A DNA stretch of 64,000 nucleotides from Neobacillus sp. SuZ13 (lineage in GTDB: Bacteria > Bacillota > Bacilli > Bacillales > Cytobacillaceae): positions 3,801,001 to 3,865,000 of the forward strand of contig NZ_CP126107.1 in NCBI RefSeq assembly GCF_030123365.1, read 5' to 3'. A model generated the notes under the pieces. The model did not search any database, was not told the DNA's origin, and saw only the letters and a program-made list of their open reading frames with translations. A program made the translations under genes and the position numbers. Shown here piece by piece: positions 7,489 to 17,701 of the stretch. How positions within the stretch are numbered: position 1 is the stretch's first letter; each line of letters starts with the position of its first letter.

Positions 7489-8652
7489 TTATTTGCCACA
7501 GCACTTTTTATATTTTTTACCGCTTCCACACGGGCATGGATCATTTCGGCCAACTTTATTTTCCTTTTGAATCGGACCATTTTGGGGATTGCCACTCTGT
7601 TTGCTAGCATCTCTGAAATAAATTTCTCTTTCAAGTGCTGCAAGTTTCCAATCCAATAGTTCCGGGTGTGACTCGCCTAAAATGGAATAATAGCTATAAA
7701 CCGTCTGTTCGATATCAACCAGGCTAGAAAAGTATTCCTTTTTCATATGATCGCTAATTTCTGGTAATGCCTTTTTAGACAGCTGATGACAAAGAGCTTC
7801 GATCAGCATATCTTGTTCGTCTAGTTCATCTGTTCTTCGATAAGCTTCTTTTAAAACCTGTACTGCCAGGTCAGATTTAATATTTTCAACTACGGAACTT
7901 GCATAAATAATCGAATCGGAATTTTTCAAATATGGTTCTACCGCTTGCACAACATCATCCGATTGAAAACCAATTAATGCGGATGATACCTCTTCTAACA
8001 AGATATCATCATCACGGTCCAACAAACTGGCTAGCAAGGGGATATGCTTTTCTAGTTTCAGTAATCCAATCATATATACAGCCAAGATACCGTGAAATGA
8101 AAACCATTTTTCGTTTAATTCTTCATGTAGAATTTCCTCAATACCCTCTTCTGTGATCCAGCCATTTCGAACGATACAGGCGGCAAGTTTTTTTGCTTCA
8201 ATAAATTGTGAATGCTGATAAGTTGTGGCTTTGTCGAGAGCATTGATTGTATTTGCATATTCTTCCCAAACTTCTTCTTCGTCCCCATTTACGATCAGTT
8301 CAACTAAGGACCAATGCTCTTCATTAAAATATTTTTGCAGCGGTTCTTTATATTTTAGGCTAAGTATTGGTTCGATCCGTTCTAATAATTTTATGGCCAA
8401 GTGGATTTGGGTCTTGTCCATCTTTGGGATATTCTCTAAGAGAAGCTGGACTGCCTCTTCATTGATCCTCATGTTATCAATGTAAATTAGGATCGACGAT
8501 TGCTTGTCCTCGTTTGTAAAAGCTTCCTTCAATAATTTTATCGTCCATTCTTCAGGAACGTTTGGATAATCGTGTAAGGCATGAAGCACTATTTCTTGAA
8601 TTAAGATATCCTTGCTAATTACATGCGGTTCTATTTTTTCTAAAAAAGTCAT
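7489..8652 (-). CDS. HEAT-like repeat protein with C-terminal SEC-C zinc motif
   Basis: Most of the 387 residues form short paired helices like HEAT/ARM repeats (for example around 205-260). The last 21 residues are a full SEC-C motif, [19 protein letters not shown], which binds zinc through three Cys and a Cys/His and is found at the SecA C-terminus and in many bacterial proteins of unknown role. It lies directly upstream of the Gfo/Idh gene. A scaffold or ribosome/SecB-interacting role is possible but not shown. Confidence 0.75.
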   Translation of the reverse strand: MTFLEKIEPHVISKDILIQEIVLHALHDYPNVPEEWTIKLLKEAFTNEDKQSSILIYIDNMRINEEAVQLLLENIPKMDKTQIHLAIKLLERIEPILSLKYKEPLQKYFNEEHWSLVELIVNGDEEEVWEEYANTINALDKATTYQHSQFIEAKKLAACIVRNGWITEEGIEEILHEELNEKWFSFHGILAVYMIGLLKLEKHIPLLASLLDRDDDILLEEVSSALIGFQSDDVVQAVEPYLKNSDSIIYASSVVENIKSDLAVQVLKEAYRRTDELDEQDMLIEALCHQLSKKALPEISDHMKKEYFSSLVDIEQTVYSYYSILGESHPELLDWKLAALEREIYFRDASKQSGNPQNGPIQKENKVGRNDPCPCGSGKKYKKCCGK

Positions 8653-8765
8653 CGTATCCGTCCTCTAATCATCTTTATTCTCCATAGTATTATAATTGAT
8701 TTTAGCAGCATCACCAAAAGAAAACTTTAATGGTATGTATGAGCTGGAGCAATTGAAATACAAAA

Positions 8766-8793
8766 ACTCGCCGCAAATCTTTTTTGGGCGAGT
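8766..8793 (-). terminator. Intrinsic terminator after the GH3 gene
   Basis: A 7-bp stem ACTCGCC/GGCGAGT with a 14-base loop is followed on the minus strand by TTTTTG. Confidence 0.75.
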
Positions 8794-8821
8794 TTCTGAT
8801 TTATGATTGTTTTACTTTATA

Positions 8822-10945
8822 TTAAAATGTTAATCCATGACCAAGCTTATAGATATTACCATCACTATCTTTATAAGCATAAGTAAGACCTTCAGGCATA
8901 TACTTGTCCTTGTCATAGCCTGGTACATCATTTCTCGATACACAATTACCTTCTCCGTCAACTGCAATAACGGATTCACTTGCAGGCAATGTCAACGGTA
9001 AAACACCGATTGGACGGCTATTGCCTGCGATCACCTCATATTGTGCCTTATAGTAGGTATCGTAACCAGCGATTAGGACATCTGCCAAAGGTTCAACGTT
9101 TCCAAGGATCCATGGCAAAATGAAATTCACACTCATAATGACTTTTCCGCCGCGGACATGGATACTGTCAGCCACTTCTTTTAGATGGTCCATTCCACTT
9201 AAAGTAGTTTCTTGATAGGTAGACCCATCCAGAGCAGTTTCCGTTTTATCTTCGCAGATTTCTAGTTCTAACAACCCTGGGGTTGCATTGAAATATGCCC
9301 CAGATTTTGGACTTAAGAATAGAATAGCAATGTCAGCTTCTTCGTGGTTATCAGTCAACGTAAATTGACCAAGCTCTTGACATTCCTGTCTTGCTTTTTC
9401 AGTATAAGAAGTTGCTCGCTCTTGTTCTTTGTGGAATACTTCCACATAAACTTTCTTAGTACCAAGTTTATCAGCTGTTAAAGGTAACGTCTGGTTGGTA
9501 TTTTTAAGAACGGTTACCGATTTTTTATGAGCTTCATATGCTGCTTCCCAGCTAGCAGGATTATTAACTACTGCAGCAGCATTCTCTGGTGAAACATATG
9601 TGCGATCATCAAATAGACCTAATGCAAACATTTCAGTCAAGAGGCGTACATTCGCTTCATTAATCCGCTCTTCACTAATCCAGCCATTTTCGATCGCTGT
9701 TTTAAGGTTTTCAATATCATTCGTGTCAGAAATAAGGTCTGTTCCGGCATTAATCGCTTTAGCAAAACGTTCCGCTTCGCTTAAGGTTTCAACGCCCCAG
9801 CTCATTTTACTTGTAACGCCGCTGTCGCTATTGATATAGCCTTTGAAGCCTAATTTTTCTCGAAGGATCGTATTTAAGAAATACTCATTAAAAGTAAAAC
9901 CAACCTCTTCGAATGGAATGTTTTCACCTTCGAATTCTTGTTCCGCACTTTTCTTGATACTAGGGATCGAATAATATGGCATCATCGATGAAGTCCCATG
10001 TTCTACAGCTGCCCTAAACGGAGGCATATGATACTTTTCTAAGCTACCAGGTGTGGGATATAGGTTCCATTTTCCCTCTTCATAATGTGGATCAAATCCA
10101 TTTTCCCTTGGTCCACCACCAGGAAAATGCTTTGTCGTCATAGAGATACTATGATTTCCGAGAGTCTTCCCTTGAAAGCCGTCAATAATTCGGCCGATTG
10201 CATCCGAGATAAATTCCGGGTCTTCCCCGAATGTACCATATATCCGCTGCCATCTTGGGTCCGTAACAGTATCCGCCATGTACATATATCCTTTTCTTAA
10301 TCCAACAGCATCCCACTCATCATGGGCTATTTCAGCAAATTGGCTAAAAAGGGAGGCATCGCCGCCATTTTTTATATCCCCTTTAGCTGCAGCAGCTAGT
10401 CCTAACGTTCCTGGCCACGTAGAAAAAATCCCAGCTGCATCATTCATACCAAAGATGAATTCTGTATTTTCGTTTCGTGAATTCGATGCGATTAAACAAG
10501 GAATCCCAAGACGTGTTCCCTCACAAACTTCATTCATGGTATTGACCCACTCTGCCATTTGAGCAGGGCTCCAGTTATCTCTGAGAATGAAGTGGCGCAA
10601 ATGCATGTTTTCAATCGTATGTGTTGTACCATATACTTTTGCCAAAGCAAAAATAGTTTCGCCCTTTTCAACAATACCTTCATCTAACACACCATCATGA
10701 CTTGTTTTACTCTTATCCTTTTGAGTAAGTCCCATTTGGCGGGTATTAATCAGCATCATTCCAACCTTTTCATCGATATTCATTAATGAGACTAGATTCT
10801 CCGCACGTTCTTTCGGGCTTAAGCGCCAGTCCTTATATGGTTCTAGCTTCCCACTATTATTTAAATCTTTAAATTTTAATCCATCCACTTCAATGATGTT
10901 CTTGACTCTTACTTCTAAATTCGGTTGTTCATGATTTTCTTTCAA
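8822..10945 (-). CDS. Glycoside hydrolase family 3 protein
   Basis: A 707-residue cytoplasmic enzyme; no signal peptide is visible. GH3 features in order: the N-terminal TIM-barrel-like domain with KHFPGGG (about 272-278), the probable nucleophile Asp374 in GYINSDSG, then the (alpha/beta)6 sandwich and a C-terminal domain. Members release beta-glucosides, beta-xylosides or N-acetylglucosamine; the substrate is not clear here. A short DLNNSGKLEPYKDW segment near the N-terminus looks like a Ca-binding loop. The start is a TTG at 10945 with GGAGG seven bases upstream; the ATG at 11011 has no site. An AraC-type regulator lies upstream. Confidence 0.85.
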   Translation of the reverse strand: MKENHEQPNLEVRVKNIIEVDGLKFKDLNNSGKLEPYKDWRLSPKERAENLVSLMNIDEKVGMMLINTRQMGLTQKDKSKTSHDGVLDEGIVEKGETIFALAKVYGTTHTIENMHLRHFILRDNWSPAQMAEWVNTMNEVCEGTRLGIPCLIASNSRNENTEFIFGMNDAAGIFSTWPGTLGLAAAAKGDIKNGGDASLFSQFAEIAHDEWDAVGLRKGYMYMADTVTDPRWQRIYGTFGEDPEFISDAIGRIIDGFQGKTLGNHSISMTTKHFPGGGPRENGFDPHYEEGKWNLYPTPGSLEKYHMPPFRAAVEHGTSSMMPYYSIPSIKKSAEQEFEGENIPFEEVGFTFNEYFLNTILREKLGFKGYINSDSGVTSKMSWGVETLSEAERFAKAINAGTDLISDTNDIENLKTAIENGWISEERINEANVRLLTEMFALGLFDDRTYVSPENAAAVVNNPASWEAAYEAHKKSVTVLKNTNQTLPLTADKLGTKKVYVEVFHKEQERATSYTEKARQECQELGQFTLTDNHEEADIAILFLSPKSGAYFNATPGLLELEICEDKTETALDGSTYQETTLSGMDHLKEVADSIHVRGGKVIMSVNFILPWILGNVEPLADVLIAGYDTYYKAQYEVIAGNSRPIGVLPLTLPASESVIAVDGEGNCVSRNDVPGYDKDKYMPEGLTYAYKDSDGNIYKLGHGLTF

Positions 10946-11098
10946 TTTAATGCCTCCTATTCTTGTCCAATCCCATCTTATAGAATCGTTTGGGACAAGG
11001 GCTAGATTCATGTTAGCAATTTGTGTGGGTTTTCACATCCAATATTGTTACCTTTTATATAAAATCGCACATTAATGATAAATATTTTTATTAAAAGA

Positions 11099-11120
11099 GG
11101 CCATGAGTTTATTCATGACC
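11099..11120 (-). terminator. Intrinsic terminator after the AraC-type gene
   Basis: GGTCATGA and TCATGGCC pair on the minus strand and are followed by TCTTTT, separating the regulator from the GH3 gene. Confidence 0.7.
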
Positions 11121-11127
11121 TTCTTTT

Positions 11128-12327
11128 CTAATGGCTGTTTTTATACTCTGTAGTGGTCATTCCTATTAACTCCTTAAACACTTTACAAAAGTAATTATAG
11201 CTACTAAACCCCACATGGATACCAATATCTGTAATTGATAAACGCCCTTGTTCAATAAGGAAAATTGCTTCTTCTATTCGTTTTTTATGTAGATAATCAA
11301 TCACACCAATATTCAATTCTTCTTTAAATTTCCTCGCAAGATACATTCGATTAAAACCTATTTCATCTGCTATCGCATGTACATTTATAGGTTCTTTAAA
11401 ATAGAGATTTATATACATTAACGCTTTCTTTACAACCGTACTATACCCTTTAACTGCAAAATTCTTCACCGCATCACAATATTCTTCGATCATCCTGAAA
11501 TTTATGGACTCTAAATCGGACATAGCTACCGCGGCCTCAATCTCTAGTGCAAATTTTTCCGAAATAGCATGTAAGTATTGAGGTTCGACCCCTCCCTTAG
11601 CAGCAGCCATCCGATTCATTGTATTACTTGAAAAGCCAAGATTCTTTTTCGCCCGCAAAGGATTTCCAGGAACTCGATATGAAAAGTCACCTGTAAAATC
11701 AATTAAAGCTTTCATGGCATTTTCTTTATCTCCAATTTCGATAAAATGTAATAATTTCTTTTCTGCCTCATATCTTAGCTTAACTTCCATCCCATCATGG
11801 GCATAATCTTGCGGCTCTAACTCCGGTTGATATTGCTCATTATGTTTTTTGGTCGTAATGAATTGGGAATCCACGCGCGGATTTACTAATAGATTCACTA
11901 ATAAATCACCAATTGCGATGTAGGATTGTCCCAAATAGGGTAATGATTTGTAAAACTTCTCAAATGCAGTTACCCAATTATTTTCAAGATTATTTTCCCT
12001 GATAACATTCCAAATAAAATGATCAGTCACTTTCTCTATCAAGAAAGGTCCGACGACAACCATACCTTGAAACTGTTCACCTTTGTGCAGCGCTACGGCA
12101 ATATACGATAGTCGGAAAGAATCTGTATGAAAACAAAAACTCTTTTTATGGGCCTTTTCTAAAGAGTTTTTAAGTTCCAAATAGATTTTCTTTCGGGCTT
12201 CAATAATAATTAGTGGATCACTATCATCAGATATGTGTAAAATCGTTTGAATTTGATGATCAACCGCTTGTACATCAATTTGAAAAGCATTTTTGATTAG
12301 CCAGCATTTGCTTTTCAGTTCCTCCAT
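11128..12327 (-). CDS. AraC family transcriptional regulator
   Basis: The last 100 of 399 residues form the double helix-turn-helix of AraC/YesN proteins (INVHAIADEIGFNRMYLARK and then ITDIGIHVGFSSYNYFCKVF). The long N-terminal part has no recognised domain; it may be a sensory module like those in other Bacillus sugar regulators. The gene is upstream of and parallel to the GH3 gene, so control of that gene is likely by position only. Confidence 0.85.
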   Translation of the reverse strand: MEELKSKCWLIKNAFQIDVQAVDHQIQTILHISDDSDPLIIIEARKKIYLELKNSLEKAHKKSFCFHTDSFRLSYIAVALHKGEQFQGMVVVGPFLIEKVTDHFIWNVIRENNLENNWVTAFEKFYKSLPYLGQSYIAIGDLLVNLLVNPRVDSQFITTKKHNEQYQPELEPQDYAHDGMEVKLRYEAEKKLLHFIEIGDKENAMKALIDFTGDFSYRVPGNPLRAKKNLGFSSNTMNRMAAAKGGVEPQYLHAISEKFALEIEAAVAMSDLESINFRMIEEYCDAVKNFAVKGYSTVVKKALMYINLYFKEPINVHAIADEIGFNRMYLARKFKEELNIGVIDYLHKKRIEEAIFLIEQGRLSITDIGIHVGFSSYNYFCKVFKELIGMTTTEYKNSH

Positions 12328-12360
12328 AACAAATCACCCTTCAGATTCTTCGGATTCCCA

Positions 12361-13413
12361 TTAGTCGCTTTCAGATTCCCATCTGCTTATTTCTGCCCTA
12401 ACGATTGGAGCAACCTCTTTTCCTAAGAGTTCAATGGCTCTCATTACATCATCATGAGGCATGGAGCCAACAGGACAGTGGAGCATAAAGCGAGTGATCC
12501 CAACATTCTTACGTAAGTAGATGATTTTCTCAGCAACTGTTTTCGAATCCCCTACGTACAATGCTCCTTCCAAACTGCGAGCGGTATCAAAGCTTGAACG
12601 GTCATATAGCCCCCATCCGCGTTCACGTCCTAGTTTATTCATGACAAGCTGGGTGGAAGGGAAAAACTTCTCAGCTGCTGCTTCGCTAGTCCCCGCAATG
12701 AATCCGTGTGAATGCGAGGCAACCGTAAGCTTAGATACATCATGACCAGCGTGATCAGCTGCTTTCTTATAAAGTCTCACAAGGGGCTCAAATTGCAGTG
12801 GGCGCCCGCCAATTATGGCTAGAACGAGTGGCAACCCAAGCAGACCTGCACGGATAACGGAATCACGGCTGCCTCCACTTCCAATCCAAACCGGCAGAGG
12901 ATCCTGAACCGGTCGAGGATATACACCGAGATTTTGTATAGCTGGTCGATGTCCGCCTTCCCAGGTCACTTTCTCCGACTCACGTATTTTTAATAATAGC
13001 TCTAGCTTTTGATCAAATAATTCATCATAGTCTTTTAAATCATAGCCGAACAACGGAAAAGACTCGATAAATGAGCCCCGGCCTGCCATGATCTCGGCTC
13101 GACCATTTGAAATCGCATCAAGAGTTGCAAAATCCTGAAAAACCCGAACCGGATCGGCAGATGAGAGAACCGTTACTGCACTGGTTAATCGAATCCGTTC
13201 GGTTTGTGATGCGGCAGCAGCCAATACGACTGCTGGAGAAGAGGCCGCAAAATCCTCACGATGGTGCTCACCAACACCAAAAACATCGAGTCCAACCTGA
13301 TCTGCAAGGACAATTTCCTCCACCACTTCACGGATCCGTTGCGCATGACTAATCACCTCCCCGGTTTTCACATCCGGCGTTGTCTCAACAAACGTGCTCA
13401 CACCTATTTCCAT
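12361..13413 (-). CDS. LLM class flavin-dependent oxidoreductase
   Basis: The 350-residue protein is a luciferase-like TIM barrel: early VGEHHREDF, then RIRLTSAVTVLSSADPVRV and the GRAEIMAGRGSF segment typical of FMN/F420-type monooxygenases. Such enzymes use reduced flavin and O2; the substrate is unknown. AGGAGG precedes the ATG. The AraC gene starts 33 bases after its stop on the same strand, so the two may share a transcript. Confidence 0.85.
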   Translation of the reverse strand: MEIGVSTFVETTPDVKTGEVISHAQRIREVVEEIVLADQVGLDVFGVGEHHREDFAASSPAVVLAAAASQTERIRLTSAVTVLSSADPVRVFQDFATLDAISNGRAEIMAGRGSFIESFPLFGYDLKDYDELFDQKLELLLKIRESEKVTWEGGHRPAIQNLGVYPRPVQDPLPVWIGSGGSRDSVIRAGLLGLPLVLAIIGGRPLQFEPLVRLYKKAADHAGHDVSKLTVASHSHGFIAGTSEAAAEKFFPSTQLVMNKLGRERGWGLYDRSSFDTARSLEGALYVGDSKTVAEKIIYLRKNVGITRFMLHCPVGSMPHDDVMRAIELLGKEVAPIVRAEISRWESESD

Positions 13414-13556
13414 AAAAAATACCCTCCTATTAAGCTAAGGCCGCTCCTGTGCCTGAGTATATAAATTCTATCTAAGAAATACCATGCGTAATTATCCTAC
13501 ATTTCCCGATATATTTCAAAATAATCGGATTTTTACTTTTAGAATGTAAAGCAAAA

Positions 13557-13593
13557 ATGAGTGTCAGGCACCCAAAGGGTGCCTGACACTCAT
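13557..13593. terminator. Perfect palindromic terminator, GTGTCAGGCACC family
   Basis: A perfect 17-bp stem (ATGAGTGTCAGGCACCC and its complement) encloses AAA, with T-runs on both sides. It follows the stop of the NCS1 permease on the minus strand. Confidence 0.85.
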
Positions 13594-13596
13594 TTT

Positions 13597-15135
13597 TTAA
13601 TAAAAGAATTCTGTTTCATTTTGGGCAACTGAATCTGTTTTATTACCAGGAGTGGACGATTTGAAGGTCGTAATTTTTTCGTATTCTCCTGGTTGGAGAA
13701 TGCTTTTGTCCCCTCTCATAAGGTAGGTGTATGCGATAATCGAGATAAATAATCCAAAGGTCCAAGCGTTATCCCACAAAAAGCGAAGTCCCGGGATGAG
13801 AAGTCCAAGTACAGGAACGGCAACACCAATTATCAGGGCGTATACACCGTTTTTATTAAAACCGGATGTATAACTATAACGGCCGTTTACATCGTATAGT
13901 TCGTTAAGTGCCATTTGCCGCTTGCGAACAAGCCAGTAATCTGCAATGGCAATTCCATCAATCGGACCGAGTAAAGCACCATAAGTTCCCAACCAGCCAA
14001 AAATATAGTTTCCAAAGTTCTCCATGATGTACCAAGGCTGCATTAAGATCGCAAATATTCCTGTGATTAGTGCACCTATGCCAAACGTAATACGTCTTGG
14101 ATTTAGATTTTCAATTGCACGGGCCGGTGCAACGATGTTTGCCCCGACATTAATGGTTAAGGAGGCAATAACTATGATTAAAGTTCCCAAAAAAATGACG
14201 AATGGCGGGAATTTCGCAAGCAGCTGAACGGGATCCCAGAGTGCTGTCCCGAAAATAACTACTGTCGCAGATGTAACAGCAATTCCGATAAAGGAGAAGA
14301 TACTCATCGTAAGTGGGAGAGAGAAACTTTGAGCCAGCATTTGTGATTTTTGACTTTTTGCATAGCGGCAAAAATCAGGAATATTCAAGGCAAGGGTTGC
14401 CCAGAAGGCAATAACGCCGGTTAATGCAGGGAAAAATACCTTTAAAAACGCTCCTGTTGTCGTGAATTCAGAAGGAGTATCTAAGATCGGACCCCAGCCA
14501 CCTGCATTTGTATATGCCCAGATAAGTAGAATAATGGAAGCGATGCCGACGATTGGTGTGGCAATTAAGCCAAGAACTTTCATTGCTTGAGGTCCCCTAT
14601 AGGCAACAACCACATTTAATGCCCAAAACAAGGCAAATACAATTGCCGTATGTCCTGGAACGTTTCTCCAGGCAGCAAAAGAAGCCGATAAAAGTGTATC
14701 AATCGCACCTGTACCAATCCAGGTGTTAATTCCAAACCAGCCAGCGGCAACAATCGCTCTAGCTAAAGCTGGGATATGCGCTCCTTTTGAGCCAAACCAT
14801 AAACGAGCAAACACAGGATAGGGAATTCCAAATTTTGTTCCAGCATGGGAATTTAATAGAATAGGGATAAGGACAATGACATTTCCAAGAAAAATCGTTC
14901 CAATGGCCTGCCACCAATTCATTCCTAACGAAATCAAGCCACTAGCCATCGTATAGGCAGGAATACACAAACACATACCAATCCATAATGTAGCGAAGTT
15001 CAGCCCTTTCCATGAATGTTCCTTCATTGTCGTAGGGCGCAGGTCATCATTCCACATTTCACTGTTACTTAAACCATTAGCTGCTTCAGGCGTCAGGGTA
15101 ACAATACCATTTTGTTCAATTTGCGTTTTCAACAA
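13597..15135 (-). CDS. NCS1 family nucleobase/hydantoin-type permease
   Basis: The 512-residue protein has about 12 transmembrane segments and the NCS1 features: the N-terminal NDDLRPTT segment, GIPYPVFARLWFG between early helices and GPIDGIAIADYWLVRK near helix 10. Members import purines, cytosine, uracil, allantoin, thiamine precursors or hydantoins with sodium or protons; the substrate cannot be assigned. The start is one of two adjacent TTG codons behind GGGGGAG. A long leader of about 230 bases follows the predicted promoter. Confidence 0.85.
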   Translation of the reverse strand: MLKTQIEQNGIVTLTPEAANGLSNSEMWNDDLRPTTMKEHSWKGLNFATLWIGMCLCIPAYTMASGLISLGMNWWQAIGTIFLGNVIVLIPILLNSHAGTKFGIPYPVFARLWFGSKGAHIPALARAIVAAGWFGINTWIGTGAIDTLLSASFAAWRNVPGHTAIVFALFWALNVVVAYRGPQAMKVLGLIATPIVGIASIILLIWAYTNAGGWGPILDTPSEFTTTGAFLKVFFPALTGVIAFWATLALNIPDFCRYAKSQKSQMLAQSFSLPLTMSIFSFIGIAVTSATVVIFGTALWDPVQLLAKFPPFVIFLGTLIIVIASLTINVGANIVAPARAIENLNPRRITFGIGALITGIFAILMQPWYIMENFGNYIFGWLGTYGALLGPIDGIAIADYWLVRKRQMALNELYDVNGRYSYTSGFNKNGVYALIIGVAVPVLGLLIPGLRFLWDNAWTFGLFISIIAYTYLMRGDKSILQPGEYEKITTFKSSTPGNKTDSVAQNETEFFY

Positions 15136-15369
15136 ATCTCCCCCTTATTGGTTATTTAACGTGCTTATTTAGTGAAACAATGATGACGTAAATTCAAATG
15201 ATACGGATTGGTCTAGATGAAATTGAACGAATATTAAAAAAATTCATTTTTTAGCTACTCACCATTGCATCCCCCCTTTTCCTTCAACTCCCGAAATCAG
15301 GATCCTTTTTGCCCTTCCCTATGTATCAGGTAAAGCAATAAGACAAGAAAACCTACTTCTCTATACTAT

Positions 15370-15397
15370 ATTATAAACCTCTTCTTCTTTCTGTCAT
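15370..15397 (-). promoter_or_regulatory. Sigma-A-like promoter for the NCS1 permease
   Basis: On the minus strand ATGACA (15397-15392) and TATAAT (15375-15370) are 16 bases apart. This implies a 5' leader of about 230 bases before the TTG start, in which no known riboswitch was recognised. Confidence 0.5.
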
Positions 15398-15470
15398 TGG
15401 ACAAAAAGTCGAATAATTTCGATAAATTCTTTTATATTATGTAAAATGCTGCATCAAGTCAATCAGTGTA

Positions 15471-15518
15471 TCCTCCTGAATAGATACCAATTCTTATAGT
15501 GGATTATAATCAGGAGGA
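15471..15518. repeat. Nine-bp inverted repeat between permease promoter and MocR gene
   Basis: TCCTCCTGA (15471-15479) and TCAGGAGGA (15510-15518) are perfect complements with a 30-base spacer. It lies after the MocR stop and before the permease promoter, so it may be a terminator stem without T-run or an operator. Confidence 0.4.
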
Positions 15519-15575
15519 CAGGATCTGTCTTAAATTGCGTAAGAATTCCTTACATAATTTCGTGTTCCCTTACTA

Positions 15576-17018
15576 TTAGTTGTTTACTTCTAACTTATTT
15601 AATGCCTGTGAAAATCTATTAATTCCCTCATGAATCAAATTTGTTTCTGCCCTTCCATAGGTAAAACGGAGACACCCTTTTTCAGAGCCTAAAACATTTC
15701 CGGGAACAAAGGCAATTCCATTCCTGATTGATTCCTCCAGTAATTTTTGCTCATCAATAGCTCTGTTTACTTTGCACCACAGATGAATCCCCCCATCTGG
15801 AATAGTGAAAGAAACTTTTCCATCCATTAATTGGTTAAGACTTTGAACAAGTTGATCTCTCCGTCGTTTAAGCTCTTTTCTCAAAAATTGTATATGTGTA
15901 TCAAAGTACTGTGAGCCAAGAAATTCATTCGCCACCCATTGAGGAAACACACTATGTCCAAAATCAACTTGTTGTTTGGCGTCGGCAAGCCGCTGAATGA
16001 CCTTTGTTGGGCCAATAATCCAACCGATTCTCAATCCTGATGCAATAATTTTCGACAATGAACTAATATATAGCACATTTCCATTATCATCCATTGATTT
16101 CAACGATGGATTTACCACGCCATTAAAGGCGGTCAAACTATACGGGTCATCTTCAATAATCGGAATTCCAAATTCTGCTGAAATGTTTAAAATTCGTTGA
16201 CGCCTTTGCAGGGAAAGAACCTTTCCTGTTGGGTTTTGATAATCTGGATTTAGGAATACCATTCTGATTCGGTGTTTCTTATGTAATTGAACAAGGTCCT
16301 CAGGATTTACCCCATTTGAATCCACAGGCAATCGGAAGATTTTTAAACCTGCCGTTTGGAAAATGGGCAGGGAATAACAATATGATGGATCCTCTATGGC
16401 CACAGCGTCACCAGGTTTAAGCAGGCATTGGACAATCAGATGCAGCGCCTGCTGTGCACCAGAAGTAATAAGAATTGAAGAAGAGGTTGTATTAATATTC
16501 TTATACTCATTCACATGAGCGGCAATCGTATTCCTTAATTCTTCATTCCCTTGTGGATCGTCATAGCCAAGATAGCCTGTAAAAGGCTGCTCGGAAAGAA
16601 TTTGTTGGAATTGCTCATTTGGAAATAGACTAGGTGACAATTCACCGCTTGCCATATTAATAAGGTCATTATCTTGTGTTTCCTTACGAATTCTCTGAAC
16701 AACTGGAAGGTTGGGAAGAAATGAGCCACGCTCCAAATATCTACCCCAGTTTGGAATCCGTCTATGCTCGAGTCCCCAAATATCTGTACTGACAATCGTT
16801 CCACTACCTTTTTTTCTCTCCACAATCCCCATCGATTGCAGTTCTTCATATGCAGCTACCACTGTACTACGATTCACTTGCAACTCTTCAGCTAAGGCCC
16901 TTTCTGAAGGTAACATGGTTTCCGGAGAAAACTGGCCTATCGAAATACCTTGTTCAATGTAATCGGCAATTTGTTTATAAATTGGTCTTTTAGTTGTTCG
17001 ATCGGGTCTCCAATCCAC
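15576..17018 (-). CDS. MocR-type regulator: GntR HTH fused to aminotransferase-like domain
   Basis: The 480-residue protein starts with a GntR winged helix (PIYKQIADYIEQG to VNRSTVVAAYEELQ) and continues with a fold-type I aminotransferase domain that binds pyridoxal phosphate; the Lys of SLSKIIASGLR is the expected Schiff-base residue. MocR proteins such as GabR and PdxR sense PLP adducts. The GTG at 17018 is preferred over the GTG at 17027 because GGAG then has an eight-base spacing. Direct repeats upstream are likely operator sites. The EamA exporter 800 bases away on the other strand may be its target. Confidence 0.88.
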   Translation of the reverse strand: MDWRPDRTTKRPIYKQIADYIEQGISIGQFSPETMLPSERALAEELQVNRSTVVAAYEELQSMGIVERKKGSGTIVSTDIWGLEHRRIPNWGRYLERGSFLPNLPVVQRIRKETQDNDLINMASGELSPSLFPNEQFQQILSEQPFTGYLGYDDPQGNEELRNTIAAHVNEYKNINTTSSSILITSGAQQALHLIVQCLLKPGDAVAIEDPSYCYSLPIFQTAGLKIFRLPVDSNGVNPEDLVQLHKKHRIRMVFLNPDYQNPTGKVLSLQRRQRILNISAEFGIPIIEDDPYSLTAFNGVVNPSLKSMDDNGNVLYISSLSKIIASGLRIGWIIGPTKVIQRLADAKQQVDFGHSVFPQWVANEFLGSQYFDTHIQFLRKELKRRRDQLVQSLNQLMDGKVSFTIPDGGIHLWCKVNRAIDEQKLLEESIRNGIAFVPGNVLGSEKGCLRFTYGRAETNLIHEGINRFSQALNKLEVNN

Positions 17019-17060
17019 CCAACTCACTCCTTTCCAATCACTTGTGACAGTAAAAGTGGA

Positions 17061-17096
17061 TGGTCCATTTTTTTAGTAATTGGCTGGTCATTTTTT
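17061..17096. promoter_or_regulatory. Direct repeat TGGTC-AT-T6, candidate MocR operator
   Basis: TGGTCCATTTTTTT at 17061 and TGGTCATTTTTT at 17085 are in the same orientation 24 bp apart, between the MocR gene and the divergent small membrane gene. MocR proteins commonly bind direct repeats. Confidence 0.5.
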
Positions 17097-17177
17097 ATAA
17101 CTTTAACCTTAATATAGGAATCATACGATGTCTAATGAAAAATCAATAATTTTATCATATAGTGAGGATGAAAAACT

Positions 17178-17369
17178 ATGACGTTTGGCATGATTCTTAT
17201 CATTGTTGTTTTAATTGGTGCCTTAATTGGTACACTTACACTTACTGGGAAACCGGATGAGGACTATAAAAGTTCCACAAAACAAAACACGATAAGGTTG
17301 ACGGCTATATATGCCATTGTCATCTTAGCTGCAATTGGGGGCTTGGCTTGGTATATCAGTTTGAACTAA
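17178..17369 (+). CDS. Small two-helix membrane protein
   Basis: Sixty-three residues with a hydrophobic N-terminal helix (2-22), a polar linker GKPDEDYKSSTKQN and a second helix (42-60). This resembles the short Bacillus membrane proteins sometimes annotated as possible contributors to bacillithiol synthesis, but that link is weak and I assign no function. It is divergent from the MocR gene and shares its control region. GAGG lies about ten bases before the ATG. Confidence 0.6.
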   Translation: MTFGMILIIVVLIGALIGTLTLTGKPDEDYKSSTKQNTIRLTAIYAIVILAAIGGLAWYISLN

Positions 17370-17419
17370 ATAAAAATCAGCAGAATACACATAATAAGCT
17401 TAAAAAGGTGTGTTCTGCT

Positions 17420-17701
17420 GTGGATTTCCCTGCCATTCAAACAAATTTTTGGGATGCAGTTTTTGCGATACCCATCATTATTGTGTTAACTCAATTAATT
17501 AAGGTATATTTCAAATTACCGAAGTGGTTTGTGCCAACCATTGCACTTCTATTTGGATTAGGAATTTCAATTTTTATTAGTCATAAACACAATACGCTTG
17601 GCGGTATATTTATGGGCTGGTTTTACGGTTATGCAGCGATTGGAACTTATGCATCGTTAAAAACAAATATTATTTCCTTTAGAAATAAACAAAAGAAATA
17701 A
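17420..17701 (+). CDS. Small membrane protein, holin-like
   Basis: The frame is open from 17348, but a GTG at 17420 with AGGTG upstream is a better start, giving 93 residues (VDFPAIQTNFWDAVFAIP...). Three hydrophobic segments are visible, followed by a basic tail FRNKQKK. Size, topology and basic tail resemble phage-type holins, although no phage genes lie nearby. Function unknown. Confidence 0.5.
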   Translation: MDFPAIQTNFWDAVFAIPIIIVLTQLIKVYFKLPKWFVPTIALLFGLGISIFISHKHNTLGGIFMGWFYGYAAIGTYASLKTNIISFRNKQKK

